A stretch of DNA of 64,000 bases, from positions 62,001 to 126,000 of the forward strand of contig DATAGZ010000022.1 in assembly GCA_036263455.1 (NCBI GenBank). The letters run 5' to 3'. The stretch is from DATAGZ01 sp036263455. GTDB lineage: Bacteria; Pseudomonadota; Alphaproteobacteria; Dongiales; Dongiaceae. The position numbers and the translations under genes are program-made. Of this stretch, positions 42,846-50,533 are shown one piece after another. The notes below the pieces were generated by a model. It did no database searches, had not been told where the DNA came from, and worked only from the letters and a program-made list of their open reading frames with translations. Every line of letters starts with the position of its first letter. Position 1 is the first letter of the stretch.

Positions 42846-44147
42846 TCACAGTAGTTGCTGCTCGACGTCCTGGATCGCGCCGCGCAGTTTATCGACGATC
42901 TCCTCCAACTCGGCCTCATTAGCGATATAGGGAGGAGCCAACAGCACATGGTCACCCGACACGCCATCGACATTGCCGCCATTGGCATAGCAGATGAGGC
43001 CGCGCGCCAAGGCCGCCTGGTGGAGACGCGCATGAAATTTTTGCTCCGGCGCGAACGGCCGTTTGCTGTCGCGATCCGCGACGAACTCCACGCCCCAGAA
43101 AAGACCGCGCCCACGAATATCGCCGACCGAAGGGAGATCCGCCAGGGCATCTAGGAGCATGGTGTGCAGGCGCTCCCCTTTCTCGCGCACGGCCGCTAGC
43201 AAATGGTCACGCTTGATAATGCGCTGCACGGCGAGGCCGGCAGCACACGCAAGCGTATGCGCGCTGAATGTATGGCCACTTTGCACGGTCTCGTAGCGCG
43301 ACAGGATAGCCGCGCGCACCCGTTCGGTATAGAGGGCCGCACCCAGCGGAACATAGCCTGCAGCCAACCCTTTGGCCGTGCTCATCACGTCCGGCATCAC
43401 CCCATCGGCTTCGAGCGCGCGCCAGGTGCCGGTGCGCCCCGCGCCGCACATAACTTCATCCGCGATCATGATGATCCCATATCGGTCGCATATCTCGCGG
43501 ATGCGCCGGGCATAGCCAGGCGGAGCCGGTACGCAGCCGCCCGCCGCACCGACGATCGGCTCGAAAATGAATGCAGCAACACGTTCGGGCGATAGGGTCC
43601 TGATCGCTTCCTCCAACTCGTGCGCCGCATGCGCGGCAAGCGTTTCGGCCGGGACCTGCGACCGATAGGCATTCACCGCCGGAATGAAATGGACAGGCAG
43701 CAGCGCGCTTTCGAAAGGCATGCGGCGGGCGCTATGACCGGATACGGACAGGGCGCCCAACGTATTGCCGTGATAGGATCGATCACGCGCGATGAAGAGA
43801 TGCCGTCCCGGCTGACCAATGGCGGACTGGTATTGCAGGGCGATCTTCAAGCAGGCTTCCACGGCTTCCGAACCACCCGAGACAAAGGTGACATGGGGCA
43901 TTCCGGTGAGTTCCTGCAGCTGCTTGGCGAGTTCGATCCACGGATCGCTCAAAAACAGCAGGCGATAACCATGTGCGATCTGGTGAAGCTGTTCCCGGAT
44001 GGCCATATTGATTTCCGGGTGGGCATGGCCCATGGCGAAGACCGCTGGCCCGCCCGACCCGTCGATATAGCGCTTGCCGTCTCGATCAAAAAGATAGCAG
44101 CCGCGGCCAAAAGCGATGTACGGCAGATCCGGTAGAGAAAGGGCCAT
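42846..44147 (-). CDS. Class III (PLP-dependent) aminotransferase
   Basis: The 433-aa protein is an omega-type, fold I aminotransferase. It has the N-terminal FDRDGKRYIDGSGGPAVFAMGH, the phosphate-binding SGGSEAVEACLKIA, the cofactor ring contact RDRSYHGNTLGALSVSG, the Asp of IIMIADEVMCGAGRTG, and the Schiff-base Lys in MSTAKGLAAGYVPLGA. Substrates in this family include omega-amino acids, beta-alanine, taurine, diamines and amino-acid racemisation partners; none is provable here. It is divergent from a 2-hydroxyacid dehydrogenase, and with it could form a transaminate-then-reduce pair. Confidence 0.88.
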   Translation of the reverse strand: MALSLPDLPYIAFGRGCYLFDRDGKRYIDGSGGPAVFAMGHAHPEINMAIREQLHQIAHGYRLLFLSDPWIELAKQLQELTGMPHVTFVSGGSEAVEACLKIALQYQSAIGQPGRHLFIARDRSYHGNTLGALSVSGHSARRMPFESALLPVHFIPAVNAYRSQVPAETLAAHAAHELEEAIRTLSPERVAAFIFEPIVGAAGGCVPAPPGYARRIREICDRYGIIMIADEVMCGAGRTGTWRALEADGVMPDVMSTAKGLAAGYVPLGAALYTERVRAAILSRYETVQSGHTFSAHTLACAAGLAVQRIIKRDHLLAAVREKGERLHTMLLDALADLPSVGDIRGRGLFWGVEFVADRDSKRPFAPEQKFHARLHQAALARGLICYANGGNVDGVSGDHVLLAPPYIANEAELEEIVDKLRGAIQDVEQQLL

Positions 44148-44180
44148 GACCTTTGGTAAGAAGGGGAAAGGGGGGTGTCA

Positions 44181-45110
44181 ATGTCGATTCTCTATGCCGG
44201 ACCGGAGGAATGGGGTGCTTTGTGGCGCGAGCGCGTTTTGGCAATCGATCCCACATTATCTTTTCATCTTTGGCCGGAAAGCGGCGATGTTACTACCGTC
44301 AAACTGCTCGTCCTCGCACAGTTTTTTCCCATGGACGTCGCGCAGTTTCCCAATCTCCGCGCCATCCAATCGACATGGGCGGGAGTAGACAAGCTTTTGC
44401 CGCATATGCCGGCGCATCTTCCGCTCGCCCGGATGGTCGATGAGGGCCTCGCGCGCAATATGGGAGAATTCGTGCTCTATCACGCCTTGGATTGCCTTCG
44501 GCACGGGCCGCTGCTGCGCGAACAGCAGCACCATGGGATATGGAAGAAACCACCCTACCGCGAGGCGTCCGCGCTGACGGTGGGCCTGATGGGCTATGGC
44601 GCGATGGGGCAAGAAGCTGCGCGGCGGCTGCGGCAGGCAGGCTTCGCGCCGGTGGCATGGTCGCGCCGTCTCAAGGGCGAAGATGAGCTTGGCGTGCGCC
44701 ATTATGCCGGCGATACAGGCCTAGCGGATTTTCTCGCCGCGGCCGATATCGTCGTGTGCCTGCTGCCCCTCACCCGGGCCACGCGCGGCATTCTGAACCA
44801 AAGACTCTTTGCCGGCATGAAACGCGGCGCTTGGCTCATCCATGCAGGACGAGGCGGCCATCTCGCCGAAGGGGATCTTCTCGCCGGGCTGCGGGAGGCG
44901 CGGCCCGGCTATGCCGTGCTCGATGTCTTCACCGAGGAGCCCCTGCCCCCTTCTCATCCTTTCTGGACGCACCCGCGGATTTTCATCTCTCCCCATGCCG
45001 CGGCAATTACCCCACCGGGCGCGGGCGCGGGCCTGATTGTCGAGAATTATTACCGCGCACTCGCGGGGCAAAAGCTGCTTTACGAGGTCGACCGGGCGCA
45101 AGAGTATTGA
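44181..45110 (+). CDS. ghrA: GhrA-like glyoxylate/hydroxypyruvate reductase
   Basis: This 309-aa D-isomer-specific 2-hydroxyacid dehydrogenase reduces 2-oxo acids such as glyoxylate or hydroxypyruvate with NAD(P)H. It has the Rossmann loop VGLMGYGAMGQEAARRL, the catalytic Arg in HAGRGGHLAEGDL, Glu in FTEEPLPPSHPFW and His in ISPHAAAITPP. The N-terminal region (LYAGPEEWGALWRE and VDKLLPHMP) is of the GhrA subgroup. The ATG at 44181 follows a GGGG ribosome site closely. A GTG two codons earlier is an alternative. It is divergent from the aminotransferase at 42846-44147. Confidence 0.9.
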   Translation: MSILYAGPEEWGALWRERVLAIDPTLSFHLWPESGDVTTVKLLVLAQFFPMDVAQFPNLRAIQSTWAGVDKLLPHMPAHLPLARMVDEGLARNMGEFVLYHALDCLRHGPLLREQQHHGIWKKPPYREASALTVGLMGYGAMGQEAARRLRQAGFAPVAWSRRLKGEDELGVRHYAGDTGLADFLAAADIVVCLLPLTRATRGILNQRLFAGMKRGAWLIHAGRGGHLAEGDLLAGLREARPGYAVLDVFTEEPLPPSHPFWTHPRIFISPHAAAITPPGAGAGLIVENYYRALAGQKLLYEVDRAQEY

Positions 45111-45137
45111 GCCGCCGCAATCGCGGACATGCTCCGC

Positions 45138-46145
45138 TTACGCGTCGCCGCCCTCGCGCAGCGTAGCCAGGGCGGCACGCTCTTCAGTCGCCCAACGGAG
45201 CGCTTCGGCAAGACGCGCCTCGTATAGCCTGCTCATTTCCTCATGCATCGGGCCGTATACTTCCATCCACATCCCTGTGCCAAGCAAAGTCATGATCCGC
45301 CCCATCTGCCAGGAGCTGGGCTCGGATGAGCCCTCGATCCAGGAGTCGATGGCACGCGCACCGACGCCAAGACCTGCCGCCAGCACTTCCTTGCGCATCG
45401 GACCGAGCGGCTCGATTCTTTTCCGCAGCGCGGCGGCCAGGCGGGCACGGTGAGCCTCCCGTCCGAGCTGGTCGTGAGCGAGACCAACCACTTCGCCGGT
45501 CTTCGGCGCATTTTCCGCGCGCGGCGCGGCGAAATGCGCAGGAAAAAGGCCCGCCAGAAACAACCGACATGTCGCCTTGGCCTGTTCGCGGCCGAAGGTT
45601 TTCGGATCGATCAGGCAATCGAACCATAATCCATCGATCAAAGCATTGAGACCGAGCGCGATCCTGCGCGCATCGAGGTTCTGATAGCCGCCTTCAACGA
45701 TGAGCCGCTCCACCAGGGCGCAGGTTTCTTTCGTGTAGGCGTCTTCGAGCCGCGCCACGGCTTCCCGATAGCTCGGCTTATTGAGCGCCTCCGCCCAGAA
45801 GGCGTACCATACAGAGATCTTTTGCGGATTGCAGACTTTGGGCGCGAAGTCGAGTTCAATGATGGCGTCCAGTCCCGCCGCCGGAGAAATACGGCCCTTC
45901 GCCACAGCGGAGCGCCAGTCGAGTTCGTATTCGGCCACGATGTGCTCGAGTGTCGCAATCAGAAGCTGGTCCTTGGAGCGAAAGTAAAAATTGACAATGC
46001 TCGGCGAGAGACCCGCCTCCTGGGCCACCTGGGTCAAAGTGGCGCTGGCATAACCCACTTTTCCGATTGTCTGCAGCGTGGCTTCGATTAGCTGGCGACG
46101 CCTTAGATTCTTCGCAATTTCCTGCCTGCCTGAGGATTCTTTCAT
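45138..46145 (-). CDS. BetI-like TetR regulator with XRE-like C-terminal extension
   Basis: The 335-aa protein is about 140 aa longer than BetI. The TetR HTH is at about residues 33-55 (TLTQVAQEAGLSPSIVNFYF). The BetI-like effector domain runs to 200 and keeps RRRQLIEATL near the start and NALIDGLW near 170. After a linker (205-220), residues 248-290 read RKEVLAAGLGVGARAIDSWI then EGSSEPSSWQMGRIMTLLG, which has the spacing of a Cro/C1 (XRE) helix-turn-helix. A helix-rich tail ends the protein. Two DNA-binding domains in one chain would be unusual. It is divergent from the aminotransferase at 46281 and probably controls it. Confidence 0.82.
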   Translation of the reverse strand: MKESSGRQEIAKNLRRRQLIEATLQTIGKVGYASATLTQVAQEAGLSPSIVNFYFRSKDQLLIATLEHIVAEYELDWRSAVAKGRISPAAGLDAIIELDFAPKVCNPQKISVWYAFWAEALNKPSYREAVARLEDAYTKETCALVERLIVEGGYQNLDARRIALGLNALIDGLWFDCLIDPKTFGREQAKATCRLFLAGLFPAHFAAPRAENAPKTGEVVGLAHDQLGREAHRARLAAALRKRIEPLGPMRKEVLAAGLGVGARAIDSWIEGSSEPSSWQMGRIMTLLGTGMWMEVYGPMHEEMSRLYEARLAEALRWATEERAALATLREGGDA

Positions 46146-46194
46146 CTAAAATACTTCTAAGCTTTTGAATTAAAAAGAATTGCTGCGCCACATC

Positions 46195-46212
46195 ATTGAA
46201 TGACTATTCAAT
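46195..46212. promoter_or_regulatory. BetI-like operator palindrome
   Basis: ATTGAAT-GACT-ATTCAAT is a perfect 7-bp-arm inverted repeat 50 bp upstream of the regulator start, in the divergent gap. The E. coli BetI operator has the same ATTGA...TTCAAT form. It is the most likely binding site of the BetI-like regulator. Confidence 0.65.
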
Positions 46213-46213
46213 A

Positions 46214-46244
46214 ATATAGACAGTTCACGAGCATCCGTCTATAT
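46214..46244. repeat. Second inverted repeat in the regulator-aminotransferase gap
   Basis: ATATAGAC at 46214-46221 and GTCTATAT at 46237-46244 form a perfect 8-bp-arm inverted repeat around 15 bp. It begins one base after the BetI-like operator. The arms are A/T-rich and could overlap a promoter. They could also be the site for the second DNA-binding part of the regulator, which is speculative. Confidence 0.5.
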
Positions 46245-46250
46245 ATTCTG

Positions 46251-46264
46251 AAATGATCATTCAA
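46251..46264. promoter_or_regulatory. Degenerate second BetI-like half-site
   Basis: AAATGATCATTCAA reads on the minus strand as TTGAATGATCATTT, which shares TTGAATGA with the first operator and is close to a palindrome around GATC. It lies directly before the ribosome site (GGGAGG) of the aminotransferase, a good place for repression. Confidence 0.4.
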
Positions 46265-46280
46265 AGATCAGGGAGGAAAA

Positions 46281-47654
46281 ATGACATCGATCAAGACCCA
46301 ACGCCGCACGCTTGATAAATCGCGGGCACATTACCGCCAGGCCCTGCAGCATCTGCCGCTCGGAGTCAGCTCTAATTTTCGTTATTGGGGGGATGACACC
46401 ACGATATACGTCAAACGAGGAAAGGGTGCGCGGCTGTGGGACCTCGATGGTAATGAATATATCGACTACCGTCTCGGTTATGGCCCCGCGATCCTCGGCC
46501 ATTGTCATGCGCAGGTCGATCAGGCCGCGCGCGAGGGCATGGAAATCGGCACGGTTTTCGCCCTGGGCACGGAAAAAGAAGTGACGGTCGCCCGGCTTAT
46601 TAAGGAGATGATGGGCGCGGATCTGGTGCGCTTTTCCAATTCGGGTGCGGAAGCCGTGCAGGCCGCGCTGCGACTGGCGCGCGGTTTCACGGGCAAAGAC
46701 AATTACGTGACGTTCGAAGGCTCCTATCACGGGCTTTTCGACGCGACGATGTGGACGGCCGACCCGGCTTCCATGAAGGACGATAAGACGGATCCAGTCC
46801 TCGTCTCTTACGGCAAGGGCATTCCTCAATTGATCCGCCAGCTTTTCTGGCAGGTTCCATACAACGACGCCAACCGCCTGGAAGAGGTCCTGAAGAAGAA
46901 CCATGATTCCATCGCCGCGGTGCTGATCGAACCTATTCTGGGCAATTGCTGCGGTATTCCCTCCAAGCCTGAATTCATCCGCGCGGTGCGCGAGCTCTGC
47001 ACCAAGTACAATGTGCTGATGATCATCGACGAGGTGAAAACCGGTTTCCGGGTTGGGCGCGGCGGCGCACAGGAGCTCTACGGCGTGAAGGGCGATATTT
47101 TCACGGTCGCGAAATCCATCGCCAACGGCTATCCGATATCGGCGATTGGCGGCAGAGAAGAAATCATGCGCCTTTATGGTAAGGGCGTAGCCCATGGCGG
47201 AACCTATACGGCCCAAGCGCTCAGCCTGGCCGCGGCAGAAAAGACCCTCACCCTGTTGCGAGACACCGACGCGCTTGAGCGCGTAGCGGCCTATGGCAAA
47301 GCCATGCAGGAAGGCATGCATAAAGTTCTAGCCAAGCGCGGCATTCCGCATTCCTTCACCGGGCATTACTCCATGTCGGGTCTGTTTTTCTCGGCGGAAG
47401 CGCCCACGACTTATCGCAACTGGAAGAATAGCGATTATACTTTCTACGATACGATGGCGGGCTATCTCATCGATATGGGCGTGATGTGCGAGCCAGATTC
47501 ACGCGAGCCGTGGTTCATTTCATCGGCACATGACGAGATCTGCCTGGCCGAAACCCTGAAGAAATTCGAGGAAGCGGTCGATCTCACTCTGGCTGAACTG
47601 GCGCAGGGACGCTCTCAGCGCGAAGACGTCCTCATGCCCGGTATCAGCGGGTAG
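46281..47654 (+). CDS. Class III aminotransferase, glutamate-1-semialdehyde aminomutase-like
   Basis: The 457-aa PLP enzyme has HLPLGVSSNFRYWGDDTTIY, LWDLDGNEYIDYRLGYGPAI, the cofactor loop RFSNSGAEAVQAALRLAR, EGSYHGLFDATMW, IIDEVKTGFRVGRGG, and the Schiff-base Lys in FTVAKSIANGYPISAIGG. It resembles HemL-type enzymes, but the HemL-specific GGGLPVGAYGG loop is replaced by ANGYPISAIGG, so it is unlikely to be the haem enzyme. A different amino donor is expected. It has a strong GGGAGG ribosome site and lies opposite the BetI-like regulator with palindromes between. Confidence 0.85.
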   Translation: MTSIKTQRRTLDKSRAHYRQALQHLPLGVSSNFRYWGDDTTIYVKRGKGARLWDLDGNEYIDYRLGYGPAILGHCHAQVDQAAREGMEIGTVFALGTEKEVTVARLIKEMMGADLVRFSNSGAEAVQAALRLARGFTGKDNYVTFEGSYHGLFDATMWTADPASMKDDKTDPVLVSYGKGIPQLIRQLFWQVPYNDANRLEEVLKKNHDSIAAVLIEPILGNCCGIPSKPEFIRAVRELCTKYNVLMIIDEVKTGFRVGRGGAQELYGVKGDIFTVAKSIANGYPISAIGGREEIMRLYGKGVAHGGTYTAQALSLAAAEKTLTLLRDTDALERVAAYGKAMQEGMHKVLAKRGIPHSFTGHYSMSGLFFSAEAPTTYRNWKNSDYTFYDTMAGYLIDMGVMCEPDSREPWFISSAHDEICLAETLKKFEEAVDLTLAELAQGRSQREDVLMPGISG

Positions 47655-47707
47655 GCTTCGATACCATATCGATACCGACGGTACTATTTTTAAGCTATAA
47701 AGCGCCG

Positions 47708-48592
47708 ATGCGGGTTTTCTTCCTCTTCGGCGCCTTTTTTTCATGTGCGATGCTTTGGTCTTTCTCCGTCCAGGCCGATGATATCACGGTCAATGAGGAT
47801 TTCTCGTTCTCCGCGGTGGGCGAACCCGTTCATCTCTTCGGGGTGCAATTCCCCTCCGCCGACGATCCGCGAGCTGGCGAAGCGCGGGCGGCTCTTCAGG
47901 CCTTGCTGAATAGCGGTGCTCTATTCTGCCATGCCGTGTCCGGCAGTATTGAGGGGCGGGCATGCTCGGTCGGCGGCAGCGATGTAGCCGAACAGCTTAT
48001 CCAGCTTAATCTCGTGGAACCGCGCGCCCAGGGAAGCCGTGGCAGCGACGCCGATCTGCTAACGCAGCACTATTTTTCCTTGGTAGGAAAAGAAAAGCCG
48101 CGCGGTTTCCTCGCTCTTCCGCCTGCGGCAAGCATTGGCCTAATTGGCGGTGGTTTGTTCCTACTCGCCCTGCTCTTCTGGTATTTGGCGCACCGCCAGC
48201 GTATCCGTCATGCGCGCGCCCAGACCATGGCCATCCTTATCCAGGCGCATGCGCTTAAAATCTTGGCACAGGAGCAGTCCCTGATATTTGCCGACGGGAT
48301 GGAAGCACCCGCGCTCCCCGTCCGGCTCGCCTTGACCGGGATGAAAGGAGTAACAGCCCTGCCGCGGCGGAGCCGCTTCCTGCTCGCCCACAAGCGCACG
48401 GCGCGGGACATGCGTGTCTTGACCAGGCATGTCCAGGATCTGGGAGAATCGTGCTTGCGAGAGACCGGCATGAGCGTTCAACAATTTCAAGCGGAACTTG
48501 CCTATGTCGCCGAAGCCGCCGAACAGGTGATCGCCAATGCCGAGCCGTTCTTTTTGAGTGCCACGGAGAAATGGCGGGAACCTCATCTCTAG
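47708..48592 (+). CDS. Membrane-anchored SNase-like protein, unknown function
   Basis: The 294-aa protein has a signal peptide (residues 1-23, cleavage after VQA). A domain of about 90 residues resembles the staphylococcal nuclease fold: VHLFGVQFPSADDPRAGEAR, then Cys74, EGRACSVGGSDVAEQLIQLN with Cys86. A transmembrane helix (about 140-160, GLIGGGLFLLALLFWYLA) and a cytoplasmic helical part of about 130 residues follow. The Arg/Glu catalytic set of true thermonucleases is not clearly present, so enzyme activity is doubtful. Cys74 and Cys86 could pair in the periplasm. The gene is alone on its strand, 53 bp after an aminotransferase and convergent with pleD. Confidence 0.7.
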   Translation: MRVFFLFGAFFSCAMLWSFSVQADDITVNEDFSFSAVGEPVHLFGVQFPSADDPRAGEARAALQALLNSGALFCHAVSGSIEGRACSVGGSDVAEQLIQLNLVEPRAQGSRGSDADLLTQHYFSLVGKEKPRGFLALPPAASIGLIGGGLFLLALLFWYLAHRQRIRHARAQTMAILIQAHALKILAQEQSLIFADGMEAPALPVRLALTGMKGVTALPRRSRFLLAHKRTARDMRVLTRHVQDLGESCLRETGMSVQQFQAELAYVAEAAEQVIANAEPFFLSATEKWREPHL

Positions 48593-48616
48593 GCACGGTG
48601 CGTCCCAAAGATGCGG

Positions 48617-50005
48617 TCAAGCGGCCAGAAAAATGGTAGGGTCCGCCATGGCCTGGTTGCGTCCGTTATTCTTGGCGCGATAGAGGGCGGCATCCGCCAT
48701 CTTCAAGAGAATTTCTCCGTCGATCTGGCCCCGGGTCGCCGCCACGCCTATGGAGATCGTCACGGGAACCGATTGGCCAGTTGCGTCATCGATGATCATC
48801 GGTTCATCGGCAATGCGATGACAAATCCGCTCTGCGATATGCATGGCATCGGTACCTTCGGTATCGGGCAGTAAAATGACGAACTCCTCGCCGCCGAAGC
48901 GGGCCACCATATCGATAGGGCGGACATTAGCAATCAGGCGCCGTGCCAGCTGCTGCAGTACCTTGTCTCCGGCCCAATGACCGTAACGATCGTTGATAGC
49001 CTTGAAATGGTCGAGATCGCATGCCAGAACGGCGAGCGGTTTATGATTTTCCTCGAGGCGATGGAGAAGATTCTCGAAATGCCGCAACCCATAGCGACGA
49101 TTATATAAACCGGTGAGCGAATCAGTCAGCGCCATCGAGAGATTCTTCTGATGGTTCTGGCGCAGCCACTCCTGATAGCGATGGCGCCGGACCTGCAGAC
49201 GCACCCGCGCCACCAACTCATTGGCTTCGACTGGCTTGATCACGTAGTCGCTGGCGCCGATATCCAGCCCCTTGATTAGCCGTTCGCTATCACTGCTGTC
49301 GGATATCAGCAGCACGGGAATTGCGCGTGTTTCCGGACGAGAGCGTAATGCCGGCACGAGCCGCAAACCATCTTCCTCGCCAAGGACCAGCTCAGTGATA
49401 ACCACTTCGACCCGCGCATTCGATGCATGGTCTATCGCCTGCGCAAGAGTAGTAGCGACCTCAAGCGTATGGTCTTCCGCCGCAAGCGAGTCGGCAATCG
49501 ACGCGGCAAGACGAGGATTTGTTTCGACCAGCAAAATATGCGCCTTGCGATGATCGATCGCAGCCGCGGCTTCGTCGTCGCCAAGCAGAAATGGCATCGC
49601 CGAATCCTGGCGCATACGCCACTCATCCATCGTGGTCTTGAAGCGAACCAGGGACCTTATCCTGGCAAACAGCGCCATGTCGCCGATGGGTTTCGTGAGA
49701 AAATCGTCGGCGCCTGCATCCAGACCGCGCATCTTGTCCGCGGGATCGCCCAGCGCAGTCACCATGACGATCGGAAGAAAACGGGTCTTAGGATCAGCGC
49801 GGAGACGACGGCATACCTCAAACCCATCCATGCCGGGCATCATGACATCGAGCAGGATGATATCTGGCGGGTTCTCGGCAATCAGCGTCAGCGCCCGCGA
49901 TCCATTCTCGGCCGTGACCACGTCGTAATATTCGGCTTCGAGTTTTGCCTCGAGCAGCCGAAGGTTGGCCGGGGTATCGTCCACCACAAGAATGCGTGCA
50001 GGCAT
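48617..50005 (-). CDS. pleD: PleD-type response regulator diguanylate cyclase
   Basis: PleD makes cyclic di-GMP at a cell pole in response to phosphorylation. The 462-aa protein has the PleD layout: receiver 1 (residues about 4-120, acceptor Asp in IILLDVMMPGMDGF); a second degenerate receiver (about 150-270), with VVITELVLGEEDGL placing Glu at the acceptor position; and a GGDEF domain with FGGEEFVILLPDTEG. The allosteric I-site RxxD is present (RPID, just before FGGEEF), so product inhibition is expected. It lies 6 bp after divK, the standard divK-pleD pair of alphaproteobacterial cell-cycle control. Confidence 0.96.
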   Translation of the reverse strand: MPARILVVDDTPANLRLLEAKLEAEYYDVVTAENGSRALTLIAENPPDIILLDVMMPGMDGFEVCRRLRADPKTRFLPIVMVTALGDPADKMRGLDAGADDFLTKPIGDMALFARIRSLVRFKTTMDEWRMRQDSAMPFLLGDDEAAAAIDHRKAHILLVETNPRLAASIADSLAAEDHTLEVATTLAQAIDHASNARVEVVITELVLGEEDGLRLVPALRSRPETRAIPVLLISDSSDSERLIKGLDIGASDYVIKPVEANELVARVRLQVRRHRYQEWLRQNHQKNLSMALTDSLTGLYNRRYGLRHFENLLHRLEENHKPLAVLACDLDHFKAINDRYGHWAGDKVLQQLARRLIANVRPIDMVARFGGEEFVILLPDTEGTDAMHIAERICHRIADEPMIIDDATGQSVPVTISIGVAATRGQIDGEILLKMADAALYRAKNNGRNQAMADPTIFLAA

Positions 50006-50011
50006 GACGGC

Positions 50012-50431
50012 CTACCTCAGGAATCGCTCTATTGTCTCTAGAAAATGCGCAACTGAGATAGGCTTGGCGATATAGGCCTCGCATCCCCCTTCGCGGATAC
50101 GTTCCTCGTCGCCTCGCATGGCGAAGGCCGTTACGGCGATGATGGGAATCGACCGAAGGTTTTCGTCCTCCTTGATCCACTTGGACACTTCCAGACCGGA
50201 GATTTCCGGAAGCTGGATATCCATCAGAATCAAATCGGGGTGATGCGCGCGCGCCATCTTTAGGGCTTCGAGCCCATCGCGGGTCGCCAGGATTTTATGC
50301 CCTTGCGCTTCAATGAGGTCGTGAAACAGCTTCATGTTGAGGACGTTATCTTCAACGATCAAAATCGTTTTCGCCGGACGCGAATTTTCTGTCGCAGGCA
50401 ACGGATCGTTCATGTCTTTTTCCCAGCGCAT
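50012..50431 (-). CDS. divK: Single-domain response regulator DivK
   Basis: DivK is the single-receiver protein that, phosphorylated by DivJ and dephosphorylated by PleC, steers cell polarity and division. The 139-aa protein is one receiver domain: TILIVEDNVLNMKLFHDLIE, acceptor Asp in LILMDIQLPEISGLEVSKWI, Thr in IPIIAVTAFAM, Lys in AYIAKPISVAHFLE. The first ATG may be extra; a second at 50413 (MNDPLP) gives 133 aa and is nearer the usual length. Nothing else is fused to it. pleD follows. Confidence 0.95.
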   Translation of the reverse strand: MRWEKDMNDPLPATENSRPAKTILIVEDNVLNMKLFHDLIEAQGHKILATRDGLEALKMARAHHPDLILMDIQLPEISGLEVSKWIKEDENLRSIPIIAVTAFAMRGDEERIREGGCEAYIAKPISVAHFLETIERFLR

Positions 50432-50533
50432 CTTCGCAGACCTCTCGGCCTATTCCAACCTGGAAATGCTAAATATTGGCAAATGGGCGGCAATTTGCTA
50501 AGCCGCAGCGTGGCCTTTAAAGGGGAGTTGACC

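Noticed and set aside
46257..47321. 354-codon minus-strand frame antisense to the second aminotransferase
   Set aside because: The plus strand has all class III aminotransferase motifs and a strong ribosome site; the antisense frame covers the operator region by chance.
46281..47654. Annotation as hemL, glutamate-1-semialdehyde aminomutase
   Set aside because: The HemL-specific loop after the active-site Lys is absent, so only a general class III aminotransferase call is supported.
47673..47691. Terminator after the second aminotransferase
   Set aside because: The TACCGACGGTA palindrome has a one-base centre and cannot form a hairpin loop, although a T-run follows.
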